Assembly (NCBI RefSeq): GCF_001422735.1
Contig: NZ_LMLZ01000013.1
Location: forward strand, 1-51,299
Length of the DNA stretch: 51,299 nt
Reading direction: 5' to 3'
Source: Acidovorax sp. Leaf78
Lineage (GTDB): Bacteria; Pseudomonadota; Gammaproteobacteria; Burkholderiales; Burkholderiaceae_C
This document shows, piece after piece, positions 1 to 7,754 of the stretch. A program made the position numbers and the translations under genes. How positions within the stretch are numbered: the first letter of the stretch is position 1; each line of letters starts with the position of its first letter. A model generated the notes under the pieces. It saw only the letters and a program-made list of their open reading frames with translations, ran no database searches and was not told the DNA's origin.

Positions 1-110
1 CGACGCTCAGGGGCGGGGTGGGGGCTATCTTTGCCAGTCGGTCAAAGCCGATAGCCGGTATTCAGGCCCTCCACCCCAACACCTCCACCATACAAGCCAG
101 TTCCACGGTG
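1..110 (+). repeat. Left arm of a 110-bp terminal inverted repeat
   Basis: These bases are the reverse complement of 51160-51269, with two mismatches seen by eye (near positions 32 and 60). The match begins at base 1, so this copy may continue beyond the window. It stops after position 110, where the sequences diverge. It lies upstream of the first hydrolase gene. No transposase is adjacent, and I do not recognise the family. Confidence 0.9.
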
Positions 111-184
111 GCACTTGCCTGGGGCGTGCCAGTGCGGGGCGCTGTGCCATAGTGTTTGACGGCATTTCTGAGGACATTGCGGCC

Positions 185-1318
185 ATGCCAGACTTCGGTG
201 TGCACCACGCCCGGCAACCACCGCTCCAAACCCTTTCCTTTCGGTCGTCCGCCGCATCGCTGCGGCCCCGGGCCAGCCTTGTGCTGGCCTTTTGCATGGT
301 GCTGGGTGTGGCGGGGCTGCTGACCGGGTGCGCGGCGCCGGTGCAGGTTGATGCATCGGCAGTGTCTGAGACCATGGCGGGCGGGTATGAACCCGCTTCT
401 GCCGATGACGCCGACGCTGCTGCAGTGGCTGCAGCGCAGGGCGAGCACTTCGTGCGCCGGTCGCTGCCAGGTGCGGACGGGGCCACGACGCTGCAGGTCC
501 TCACGCGCGACGCGCGCACCGCGCCGTTACGTTACCGCGTGATCGTCATCCCGGGCTCCGGCTGCGCGGGCATGGGGCCGATCGCCGAGCGCTACTTCGC
601 CAGTCTGCTGCACGCGCAGGTGCTGGTGCTGCACAAGCCCGGTGTGGACCCGCAGGCACGCACGGCCCCGGGCGATTGCGCGCGGGACTTTGTGCTGCAC
701 GACCGCCTGTCCGCCTGGCTCGCGCATGCACGCGCTGCCCTGCAGGCCGATGCGCAGCAGCGCGCGCGGGAAGGCGGGCCCGCGCTGCCCCAGCTGCTGG
801 TCGGCATCTCCGAAGGGGCCGAGCTCTTGCCCGCCCTGGCGCCCGAAGTGCCGCAATTGGCGGGTCTGGTGATGCTGTCGGCCAGTGGGCTCGATCCGCA
901 GGAGGCGGGCACGCTGCAGGCGCAGCGCCTGGGCGCGCAGGCGGACTGGGACGCACTGGCCCGCAGGGTGGCCAGCCGCCAGCCCGACACCGTCGTGGCA
1001 CAGGGCCGCAGCCTGGGCTACTGGCGCGACCTGTGGAGCTGGCCGCTCACGCTGCCGCTGGTGCACAGTCCCTGGCCGCTGCTGCAGGTGTGGGGCGCCG
1101 ACGATGCGCTGGTGCCTGCTGCGGCCTACGAACGTTTTGCCGGGCTGGCCGCGGTGCGCACCGTGCCGTACTGCGCGCGCAGCCTTGCCGGCGCCGACCA
1201 CGGCCTGCAGCGCCGCACTGCCGATGTGGCCGCCGACGGTGTGCAGCAGGTCTGGGCCTGGACCGAGCAATGGGCACGCACCCCGGCCGCCGGGCTGTGC
1301 GCGCCCCTGGGGCGCTAG
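185..1318 (+). CDS. Alpha/beta-hydrolase-fold lipoprotein
   Basis: This is a probable exported lipoprotein of the alpha/beta-hydrolase fold. A hydrophobic stretch ends in a lipobox, LLTGC, about 55 residues after the ATG at 185, so the mature protein should be lipid-anchored. A GISEG nucleophile-elbow motif follows in the middle of the protein. A late aspartate (GADDALVP) and histidine (ADHGL) could complete a catalytic triad. The substrate is unknown. The start is uncertain: GTG 152 and ATG 185 both leave a long arginine-containing leader, ATG 296 would leave too short a signal peptide, and no candidate has a clear ribosome site. A small secreted-protein gene follows on the same strand. Confidence 0.7.
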   Translation: MPDFGVHHARQPPLQTLSFRSSAASLRPRASLVLAFCMVLGVAGLLTGCAAPVQVDASAVSETMAGGYEPASADDADAAAVAAAQGEHFVRRSLPGADGATTLQVLTRDARTAPLRYRVIVIPGSGCAGMGPIAERYFASLLHAQVLVLHKPGVDPQARTAPGDCARDFVLHDRLSAWLAHARAALQADAQQRAREGGPALPQLLVGISEGAELLPALAPEVPQLAGLVMLSASGLDPQEAGTLQAQRLGAQADWDALARRVASRQPDTVVAQGRSLGYWRDLWSWPLTLPLVHSPWPLLQVWGADDALVPAAAYERFAGLAAVRTVPYCARSLAGADHGLQRRTADVAADGVQQVWAWTEQWARTPAAGLCAPLGR

Positions 1319-1324
1319 CTGGCA

Positions 1325-1939
1325 ATGGCGCAGCACCACGTTGCACCGCAGCCTTGCGATAGAGCGAAAGCGCCTAGCGGGAATGCGCAGCTTGGTTGGC
1401 AACACGGTGGACACTGGCGGTTCTGGCCGTGCCGCGGGGGCTTGGGTCAGCCTGGACGCGGCGGCTTGGGTCAGCCTGGACGCGGCGGCTTGGCGCGCAC
1501 CGCTGCGCTGTGTTTAAGCCTTGGCCTGGCCCTGCTGGCACCTGCCGCGTTTGGCCAGACCATGCCTGCTCCCACATGCGGTGATTTCCTGGCAACGCTG
1601 CGGCACAAGCCGCCGGGCCTGGAATGGACGGGCTGTACCGAAGACCACTTTCACCAACTGCGCGCCCTGATAGCCACCTACCGCGTGCCGGGCGCGCAGG
1701 CCGCCGCTGTGGAGCGCTACCTCGCGCGCCGCACCGGCATGGCGCGCCTGCACTTCGTCTGCTGCGGCTGGGAGCCCCGCAGCCGCCGGGGCCGCGAGGG
1801 CGCTGGCAGCCTGTCGGGTCCGGCCGAGGCCTACATTGTGGAGATGAGTGCGGGCGAAACCCTGGTCACGCGCCGCAGCGACTGGGCGCAGATCCCGTGG
1901 TTCGAGGTGCGCGTCACGCTGCCGCTGGAGTCGCCGTAG
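1325..1939 (+). CDS. Small exported protein, DUF4952-like
   Basis: The mature part begins after a typical signal peptide ending AAFGQ. It carries TCGDFLATL near its start, then RLHFVCCGWEP, and ends with a WAQIPWFEV motif. This arrangement resembles my memory of DUF4952, whose function is unknown. The annotated ATG adds about 55 unusual residues built partly on a 24-bp tandem repeat. A TTG at 1490, immediately before the signal peptide, is an attractive alternative start, although no good ribosome site is visible. It lies six bases after the hydrolase gene and is probably co-transcribed with it. Confidence 0.6.
   Translation: MAQHHVAPQPCDRAKAPSGNAQLGWQHGGHWRFWPCRGGLGQPGRGGLGQPGRGGLARTAALCLSLGLALLAPAAFGQTMPAPTCGDFLATLRHKPPGLEWTGCTEDHFHQLRALIATYRVPGAQAAAVERYLARRTGMARLHFVCCGWEPRSRRGREGAGSLSGPAEAYIVEMSAGETLVTRRSDWAQIPWFEVRVTLPLESP
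1439..1490 (+). repeat. 24-bp tandem repeat, two full copies plus part of a third
   Basis: The unit begins GGCTTGGGTCAGCCTGG, with starts at 1439, 1463 and 1487. It is a multiple of three and reads as GLGQPGRG in the long form of the overlapping gene. The third copy breaks off just before the signal-peptide coding region. Confidence 0.9.
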
Positions 1940-1954
1940 CCCCGGCGCTTCCGT

Positions 1955-2578
1955 TCAGCGCGGCCGGTGCATCTTGAACAACTGCTCCGGCCCCACCGTG
2001 AAGTAGTCGGCCGGGCCCCCGGCGCGCAGGATGTGGCCGGCGTTGGCGGTGTCATACACGCCGTCCTTGAGCAGCCGCTTGTCGATGTGCACGGCCACCA
2101 CCTCGCCCAGCACCAGCCAGGTGGGCACCTGCACGCCATCGGCGCCCTGCAGCTGCAGGATCTGCGTGCTGCGGCATTCGAAGGCCACGGGGCTCTCGGC
2201 CACGCGCGGCGGGCGCACCTGCGTGGACGGCTGGGGCGTAAGGCCCGCAAGGGTGAACTCGCTGACCTCGGGCGGCGCGTTGGCGCAGCTCTGGTTCATG
2301 GCCTCGGCCAGGTCGCGCGTGGCCAGGTTCCACACGAACTCGCCGGTCTCCTGCACATTGCGCACCGTGTCCTTGAAACCGATGCTCGCAAAGCCCACGA
2401 TGGGTGGCACGTAGTTGAACGCGTTGAAAAAACTGTAGGGCGCCAGGTTGGTGGCGCCCGCCGCGCTCTGCGTGGAGATCCAGCCGATGGGGCGCGGCCC
2501 CACGATGGCGTTGAACGGGTCGTGCGGCAGGCCGTGGCCTTGGCGGGGTTCGTAGCTGTGGATGTCGGTGGCGGTCAT
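1955..2578 (-). CDS. Flavin reductase-like (FMN-binding split barrel) protein
   Basis: This 207-residue protein matches the flavin reductase/DIM6-NTAB family. Near the N-terminus PFNAIVGPRPIGWIST is followed by NLAPYSFFNAFNYVPPIVGF, the usual FMN-binding segment. Later EFVWNLATRDLAEAMNQ and the LGEVVAVHID strand complete the barrel. Members bind FMN and either reduce flavin with NAD(P)H for a partner oxygenase or act on small molecules. No oxygenase is adjacent, so the partner cannot be named. It is cytoplasmic, of normal length, and apparently monocistronic. It converges with the upstream secreted-protein gene. Confidence 0.85.
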   Translation of the reverse strand: MTATDIHSYEPRQGHGLPHDPFNAIVGPRPIGWISTQSAAGATNLAPYSFFNAFNYVPPIVGFASIGFKDTVRNVQETGEFVWNLATRDLAEAMNQSCANAPPEVSEFTLAGLTPQPSTQVRPPRVAESPVAFECRSTQILQLQGADGVQVPTWLVLGEVVAVHIDKRLLKDGVYDTANAGHILRAGGPADYFTVGPEQLFKMHRPR

Positions 2579-2674
2579 GTCGTGCGTCGCAAAGGCAAGG
2601 GTGAGTCCATCGTAGGCGCTCGGGGCGCCCGGCGCAGGCCTGGGGTCATGCGGACAACGTATGTGGCCCTATGG

Positions 2675-2730
2675 TTTGAAATGCTATAAAAATAGTAGCT
2701 GGTAGCGCTTGTGCAGCAAGCGCTAGGCCG
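2675..2730 (+). repeat. AT-core/AGCGCT intergenic repeat, copy 1
   Basis: TGCTATAAAAATAGTAGCTG is followed by the stem TAGCGCTT (2703-2710) and its complement AAGCGCTA (2718-2725). It belongs to a family with six copies in this window. The stop codon of the AraC-type gene (2723-2725) lies inside it. Confidence 0.85.
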
Positions 2731-3544
2731 CATTTTTGCCCATGAAACCGCTTGGCGGCTGTCCCATGGCCGTCTTGAACATCGCCGAAAACGCGCTGTC
2801 GCTCGCGTAGCCGCTGGCCGCCGCCACCTGGCCCACGGGCTCGCCGCGCGCCAGGCGGGGCAGGGCATGGGCCAGCACCGCCTGGCGGCGCCACTGCGCA
2901 AAACCCATGCTGAACTGCGCGCGGAACAGGCGCGCCAGCGTGCGCTCGCTGGCGCCGCTGTCGGCCGCCCAGTCGTGCAGCGTGGCATAGCGGCCGGGCG
3001 CATCCAGCACCGCTTGGCACAGCGCACGCAGGCGCTTGTCGCTGCCCGGCCCGGGCAGGGGCACGCCCAGGGCCAGGCTTTCGGCGTGGCCGATCTCATC
3101 GAGCACCAGACCGGTCAGGGCGGCCATGCGCGCGGGGCCGGGCGGCGGGCCGCCCACCGGGTCCAGCGCGGACACCAGCTCGCGCAGCAGCGGCGTCACC
3201 GCCATCACGCGGCAGTGGGCCCCCACGGCCGGCACCACGCTCGGGTCGATGTACAGCGTGCGAAAGGCCGCGGCCTCCAGCACTGCCACCGCATGCAGCG
3301 CGCCGGGGGCGATCCACACTGCCCGCGAGGGCGGCACGATGTACGCCGTGGCGGCGGCCGCGGCATGCACGCTCACCTGGATCACCCCGCTGGCGCAGTA
3401 GGCCAGCTGCCCCCAGGCGTGGCGGTGGGGCTCGAAGTGCATGTCGGCCGGCATGTCGCGCGCCCGCACCCGCACGGGGCTCTCGGGCGTGGGGGTGAAC
3501 GGGTCGATGTCTCCAAGCGGAGCGGCTTGGCTGGTGCGGGCCAT
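2723..3544 (-). CDS. AraC-family transcriptional regulator with cupin sensor domain
   Basis: This is a 273-residue regulator if started at the ATG at 3544. An N-terminal cupin-like half has HFEPHRHAWGQL, typical of the sensor barrel. The C-terminal half carries two helix-turn-helix motifs: ASERTLARLFRAQFSMGFAQWRRQ, and GQVAAASGYASDSAFSAMFK in the second. It is divergent from an MFS exporter about 130 bases away, which is the probable target. An upstream in-frame start at 3640 would add residues overlapping the intergenic operator region and is less likely. The stop codon falls within a dispersed repeat, so the last residues may be repeat-derived. Confidence 0.88.
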   Translation of the reverse strand: MARTSQAAPLGDIDPFTPTPESPVRVRARDMPADMHFEPHRHAWGQLAYCASGVIQVSVHAAAAATAYIVPPSRAVWIAPGALHAVAVLEAAAFRTLYIDPSVVPAVGAHCRVMAVTPLLRELVSALDPVGGPPPGPARMAALTGLVLDEIGHAESLALGVPLPGPGSDKRLRALCQAVLDAPGRYATLHDWAADSGASERTLARLFRAQFSMGFAQWRRQAVLAHALPRLARGEPVGQVAAASGYASDSAFSAMFKTAMGQPPSGFMGKNAA

Positions 3545-3580
3545 GGCGGGGTTGGCAAAAAAAGCGGTGTGTTGCGCTGG

Positions 3581-3623
3581 CGGTCTGCCGCAGACCGACG
3601 GTTTGGCGCAAATTCGCCGAAAC
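3581..3623. promoter_or_regulatory. Inverted repeats between AraC regulator and MFS genes
   Basis: Two near-palindromes lie in the shared promoter region. GGTCTGCCGCAGACC comes first, then GTTTGGCG and CGCCGAAAC separated by CAAATT (3601-3623). Such symmetry in a divergent regulator/transporter gap suggests operator sites, but AraC proteins usually bind direct repeats, so the assignment is tentative. Confidence 0.35.
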
Positions 3624-3674
3624 CTGTCGTTCCGTCGCATTCCAGAAACCGGGGCCCAATACTACGATGCCCCC

Positions 3675-4928
3675 ATGACCACCGCAAACGCCACCAGCCT
3701 TCCGCCTGCCCCCATCCCGTTGCGCGCTGACGCCAGCGTCATCGGGCTGGTCGGCATCGCCCACCTCATCAGCCACTACAGCCAGCTGCTGCTCGCCCCG
3801 CTGTTCCCGTGGCTGAAAGACGCGTTCCAGGTCGGCTACACCGAGCTGGGTTTTCTCATGACCATCTTCTTCGTGGTCTCGTGCGCGGTGCAGGCGGGCT
3901 CGGGCTTCGTGGTGGACCGCTTCGGGCCCCGGCCCATCCTGTTCGGCGGCCTGGCGTTGCTGGGCCTGGCGGCCTTCGGTTTTGCGGCCAGCACCAGCTA
4001 CGCCATGCTGGCGGGCTTTTCGGTGCTGGCAGGCATCGGCAACGGCGTGTTCCACCCGGTGGACTACACGCTGCTCAACCGCCGGGTGAGCGCGCCGCGC
4101 CTGGGCCATGCCTACAGCGTGCACGGCATCACCGGCAGCCTGGGCTGGGCGCTTGCGCCCGCCATGCTGGTGCCGATCGCCATCGCCACCTCGTGGCGCG
4201 TGGCGCTGGTGTGCGCGGGCGTGCTGGCGTTCTCGGTGCTGCTGGTGCTGCTGGTCAGCCGCCGCCACCTGGCGCTGCCACCCCTGCCTGCGCCGAGCCC
4301 TGCGGCCAAGTCCGCCGCCACGGGTGCGGCGGGGCAGGGCGGCAACTTCGCGTTCCTGCGCATCCCGGCCGTGTGGATGTGCTTTGCGTTCTTCTTCTTC
4401 TACGCCGTGGCGCTGAACGTGGTGCAGGCCTTCGCCCCCGAGGCCGCGCGCCAGCTGCACGCCGTGCCCGTGGCGCTGGCGGCGATGTGCCTCACGGTCT
4501 ACATGGTGGCCAGCGCGGGCGGCATGGTGCTGGGCGGCTTCCTCGCGGCCGACCCCACCCGCTGCGAGCGCATCGTGGGCATCGGTTTCGGCCTGGCGGC
4601 CTGCGTGGCCGTGGCACTGGCCCTGGCGCACCCGCCCGGCGTGCTGGTGCCCGTGCTGTTCGGCGTGATGGGCTTTTGCGCGGGCATCGCCGGCCCGTCG
4701 CGCGACCTGCTGGTCAAGCGCTCCACGCCCGAGGGCTCCACCGGCCGCGTCTACGGCATCGTGTACTCGGGCCTGGATATCGGCCAGGCGCTGTCGCCGC
4801 TGCTGTTCGGCGTGCTGCTCGACCAGGGCCGCTTCACGGCTGTGCTGCTGGGGCTGGCCGTGGTGCAGGGCGTGCTGATCGCCAGCGCGTTCAATGTGCG
4901 CCGGGTGCGCAGGACAGCCCTGGCTTGA
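3675..4928 (+). CDS. MFS transporter, fosmidomycin-resistance (Fsr)-like
   Basis: This 417-residue major facilitator protein has about twelve hydrophobic segments. The first reads IGLVGIAHLISHYSQLLLAP, then FPWLKDAF and a loop VDRFGPRP between helices 2 and 3, as in the Fsr branch of exporters. It sits in the inner membrane and probably exports a small toxic or metabolic compound by proton antiport; the substrate is not evident. The ATG at 3675 is preferred because longer frames run through the divergent promoter. The AraC-family neighbour is its likely regulator. Confidence 0.85.
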   Translation: MTTANATSLPPAPIPLRADASVIGLVGIAHLISHYSQLLLAPLFPWLKDAFQVGYTELGFLMTIFFVVSCAVQAGSGFVVDRFGPRPILFGGLALLGLAAFGFAASTSYAMLAGFSVLAGIGNGVFHPVDYTLLNRRVSAPRLGHAYSVHGITGSLGWALAPAMLVPIAIATSWRVALVCAGVLAFSVLLVLLVSRRHLALPPLPAPSPAAKSAATGAAGQGGNFAFLRIPAVWMCFAFFFFYAVALNVVQAFAPEAARQLHAVPVALAAMCLTVYMVASAGGMVLGGFLAADPTRCERIVGIGFGLAACVAVALALAHPPGVLVPVLFGVMGFCAGIAGPSRDLLVKRSTPEGSTGRVYGIVYSGLDIGQALSPLLFGVLLDQGRFTAVLLGLAVVQGVLIASAFNVRRVRRTALA

Positions 4929-5108
4929 TGGAGAGAACTGGCTGAGCCACCAGCTGTTGCGACCCCTGTGCGGTGAGATCGTGCGACGAGGCTGGGCGAC
5001 GATGTAGCCGTGCGTTGGACGATGCAAGCCGTGACTTGGTACGCGATGTCCACCGCAGCCGCAGGTTCAGCGAGAGCCTATTTCGTTGTGGCAATAGTGG
5101 ACTGAAAG

Positions 5109-5990
5109 ATGGCTAAAAAGAAATTGACCACCAAAGGGGTGGCATTGCCTGGTAATCCTGACGGCATGCCGCTCAGTGAACTGCTGGCATTGCTGGAGAA
5201 CGACTCCAACGACGAACATGCGCAGACGGCAATATTGGACACCGGAAAAATCCTGTTTTCGTCTTCGAGGCGCAAAGGGCTCGCTGCCTGGAAGACGCTC
5301 GGGACCTCGATAACTGCAGCGCCGAAGACCAGCTTGGCTGCCTGGCTAGGACACCGCGATTCCATTGCGGCCTTGGAGCGGCAAGGTCTGGCGGTTCCCC
5401 ACTCGAAAATCTTTGCGCGCGATCCACAATTGAAGTCCGACCCCCATGGCCTGGGGCTTTCTGTGGAGCAAAAAGCTACGGATCTTTTTGTGCGCTGCGT
5501 GGCCTTCTGGGGCGCGCAGTCGATACAGCGCGCGGCTCTCGCGTGCGCAGAGCTGCAGTTCGCTGCGCGCAACCGCGCTCCTGCTGCGTTGTTGGTGTTG
5601 CGAAACGCTGCGATGGCCGCGGCCCGCAACTACATCGCTTGTCCCGGTGACGCCACCCGGTTGGCTGCGGTACAGGCATCCGAGGCTTGCTGGCAACACT
5701 GGGAAAAGCACCGCAACCCAGACAGTGCTGCTGCCCGTGCCACCTGGGAACACCTAGGCGCCCCCTGGTTTGCCGCCACGTTGGCGGGGGACGCCATGGA
5801 CCTGACGGAATATGACGGCCCTCCGCCCCGAGTCGCCAGCAGTACCTGGGGTGCCCGCAGCACGAGTCATCTGAACCGTGCTGCAGAAGCCGCAGGGCAC
5901 TGGACAAGTCCAGCCGAAGCCTTGCGTGCGATGCAGGAGGCCTTGCTGGCTTGGGCACTGAGCGACGCACCAGAGGCAGAGTTCACCTAG
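5109..5990 (+). CDS. Uncharacterised mostly helical protein
   Basis: I do not recognise this 293-residue protein. It begins with a lysine-rich, charged N-terminus and has no signal peptide or membrane segment. The middle is rich in alanine and hydrophobic residues with helical spacing, for example the stretches around CVAFWGAQSIQRAALACAEL and AAMAAARNYIACPG, so it is probably an all-helical cytoplasmic protein. It resembles helical families such as DUF6931 only vaguely. It stands alone after a 180-base gap in which I see nothing clear. The start has only a weak GAAAG ribosome site. Confidence 0.6.
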   Translation: MAKKKLTTKGVALPGNPDGMPLSELLALLENDSNDEHAQTAILDTGKILFSSSRRKGLAAWKTLGTSITAAPKTSLAAWLGHRDSIAALERQGLAVPHSKIFARDPQLKSDPHGLGLSVEQKATDLFVRCVAFWGAQSIQRAALACAELQFAARNRAPAALLVLRNAAMAAARNYIACPGDATRLAAVQASEACWQHWEKHRNPDSAAARATWEHLGAPWFAATLAGDAMDLTEYDGPPPRVASSTWGARSTSHLNRAAEAAGHWTSPAEALRAMQEALLAWALSDAPEAEFT

Positions 5991-6022
5991 ACTTCTCGTC
6001 CACCATAGCTTCAGGAAAAATT

Positions 6023-6415
6023 GTGTCCACCATGCCCCCGTCCGGCGCCGTCGTTTTTGCCAAGGATATTCAGCGGCTCGCTGCGTTCTACGAGCAGCTG
6101 TGCGGCCTGACCGTGGTGCATGCCGAGAGCGACCACATCGTGCTGGAGTCGGGCGCGGTGCAGATCGTGGTCCACGCCATTCCGAAGCGGATCGCCCGGA
6201 CCATCACCATCACGCAGCCGCCCGTGGTGCGCGAGGAGACCCCCATCAAGCTGTTCTTCGCCGTGCCGGACCTCGCCCAGGCCCGGCTGCGGGCTGTGGA
6301 GCTGGGCGGGCAGATAGCGCCTGCAGGCAAGGAATGGGAGGCCCGGGGCTTTCGGGCCTGCGATGGCCATGACCCCGAAGGCAATGTGATCCAGCTGCGC
6401 CAGCGCCTGGCCTGA
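6023..6415 (+). CDS. VOC-superfamily (glyoxalase-like) protein
   Basis: This protein of about 130 residues has the vicinal-oxygen-chelate fold. AVVFAKDIQRLAAFYEQLCGL opens the first repeat (beta-alpha-beta), and the second has VPDLAQARLRAVELGG and ends DGHDPEGNVIQLRQ, the usual glutamate-containing C-terminal strand motif. Such proteins bind a metal and act in detoxification, resistance or ring cleavage; here the substrate is unknown. A GTG at 6023 lies five to eight bases after AGGA and is preferred; ATG 6032 is the alternative. Confidence 0.8.
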   Translation: MSTMPPSGAVVFAKDIQRLAAFYEQLCGLTVVHAESDHIVLESGAVQIVVHAIPKRIARTITITQPPVVREETPIKLFFAVPDLAQARLRAVELGGQIAPAGKEWEARGFRACDGHDPEGNVIQLRQRLA

Positions 6416-6576
6416 CGCGGCCGGGCCGGCGCGCAGAAAAAGGCAGGGTGCCAGCACGGAGTGCGCCGATGTGCTGCAATGCGCTCCGGTCCCGGCAGGC
6501 AACGAACAACCCAGCCGCCGGGCACTGACCATTCTTTCCCTGTGCTTGACCCCATCCCCAGACCAGAAACCCTGCC

Positions 6577-7089
6577 ATGACCTCTCCCCTGTACAACGCC
6601 AGCGTCCCGGTCCTTCGCCAGATGCTGAACTCGCTCAAAGACATCCTGGCCAAGACCGAGGCCCACGCCACGGCCCGCAAGATCGAGCCCGACGCCCTGC
6701 TGCAGGCGCGGCTGTTCCCGGACATGTTTCCCCTGGCGCGCCAGGTGCTGATCGCCTGCGACTTCGCCAAGGGCGTGGCGGCGCGGCTGGCGGGTGTGGA
6801 CGTGCCCTCGTACCCGGACGCGGACCGCCCCGGTTTTGCTGATCTGAACCAGCGCATCGACACCGTGCTCGCCTTCATCGCGAGCCTGCCCGTGGAGGCC
6901 TTTGCCGATGCCGCCACGCGCACCATCATCCTGCAGGCCGGCACGCCGAAGGAAAAGCAGTTTGTGGGCGAGCAGTACCTGCTGCACTACGGCCTGCCGC
7001 AGTTCTTCTTCCACGTGACTACCGCCTATGCGCTGGCCCGCCACAACGGCGTGGAGCTGGGCAAGCGCGATTACATGGGCAAGGCCTGA
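6577..7089 (+). CDS. DUF1993 family protein
   Basis: The whole 170-residue length matches DUF1993. It opens SPLYNASVPVLRQMLNSL, followed by LLQARLFPDMFPLARQV, and a conserved histidine segment FFFHVTTAYALARHNGV near the C-terminus that ends at GKRDYMG. The fold is DinB-like, a four-helix bundle, but no reaction is established for this family. It is cytoplasmic and of normal length. It lies 160 bases after the VOC gene and is followed by a repeat cluster rather than another gene. Confidence 0.9.
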   Translation: MTSPLYNASVPVLRQMLNSLKDILAKTEAHATARKIEPDALLQARLFPDMFPLARQVLIACDFAKGVAARLAGVDVPSYPDADRPGFADLNQRIDTVLAFIASLPVEAFADAATRTIILQAGTPKEKQFVGEQYLLHYGLPQFFFHVTTAYALARHNGVELGKRDYMGKA

Positions 7090-7090
7090 A

Positions 7091-7246
7091 GCCCCCTGAG
7101 CCGCTGCGCGGCTTCCCCCTCAGGGGGACGCACCCAGTGGCCCGGCGAAGCCGGTTCCACGGGAAGGACTGGCTGCCCCCTGAGCCGCTTCGCGGCTTCC
7201 CCCGAGGGGGACGCACCCAGTGGCCCGGCGAAGCCGGTCCCACGGG
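7091..7246 (+). repeat. 84-bp tandem repeat, two copies
   Basis: The units start at the CCCCCTGAGCCGC runs at 7092 and 7176. They share GACGCACCCAGTGGCCCGG, followed by CGAAGCCGG, and end at CACGGG. Each unit begins with an inverted repeat, CCCCCTGA against TCAGGGGG or a variant. The rest of the gap up to 7415 holds one REP element and nothing else that I can identify. Confidence 0.9.
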
Positions 7247-7328
7247 TGCACTGGCGTTGGGGCGCGCCAGTGTTTGAGGGCGTGGAGGAATCGGGCTTGG
7301 GCAGCCACGCCTCCCGATATTTCACAAC

Positions 7329-7352
7329 CCGTTCGGGCTGAGCTTGTCGAAG
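7329..7352 (-). repeat. REP element, copy 1
   Basis: Read on the minus strand, the 24 bases contain CTTCGACA (here CTTCGACAAGCTC) and end CAGCCCGAACGG. This is a single-base variant of the copies at 31216-31239 and 46661-46684. It lies in the intergenic space after the DUF1993 gene. Confidence 0.85.
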
Positions 7353-7415
7353 CCGGTGCGCAAACGTTGCACCATCAAGCCCTGAGTTCAGCGAGCAATC
7401 TGTGGGTGACGGCGG

Positions 7416-7754
7416 TTACCTGGCCACGCCAGCGGGACTGCGGCGCACCCAGGCAATCAGCACCCCCAGCACGCGGGGCCGCCACGACAGCGTGAACGCG
7501 ATGGTGAGCGCCGCGCCCGCGAGCGCCATGAACCATACCAGCGACGCCATCGATGCGTGGTCCACGGCCAGGCACAGGGCCAGGGCCACGAGCAGGCCGG
7601 TGGCGCCCATCCAGCGCAGGGTGCGCACGGTGTGGCGCTGCAGTGGCTCGGTGCCGCGCACCTGCTCCCAGTGCGCGTCCATCGACAAGGCCAGCCATCC
7701 GAGGCTGATCACATTGACCGCCACGGCGGCGGTCAGCAGCAGGGCGTCAGGCAC
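7416..7754 (-). CDS. DUF3325 membrane protein
   Basis: This small inner-membrane protein has about three to four hydrophobic helices: ALLLTAAVAVNVISLGWLAL, then MGATGLLVALALCLAV and LVWFMALAGAALTIAFTL. The motif LALSMDAHWEQV after helix 1 and the LSWRPR end fit DUF3325, a family usually beside PepSY membrane proteins and siderophore receptors. The GTG at 7754 overlaps the PepSY stop by eight bases, which suggests coupled translation. An ATG at 7787 would give a longer, 41-base overlap. Its precise role is unknown. Confidence 0.8.
   Translation of the reverse strand: MPDALLLTAAVAVNVISLGWLALSMDAHWEQVRGTEPLQRHTVRTLRWMGATGLLVALALCLAVDHASMASLVWFMALAGAALTIAFTLSWRPRVLGVLIAWVRRSPAGVAR

Noticed and set aside
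3096..5027. Long open frame on the minus strand across the AraC/MFS region
   Set aside because: It is opposite the well-supported MFS gene, very rich in His, Arg and Gln, and has no family motif; it is a GC-bias shadow.
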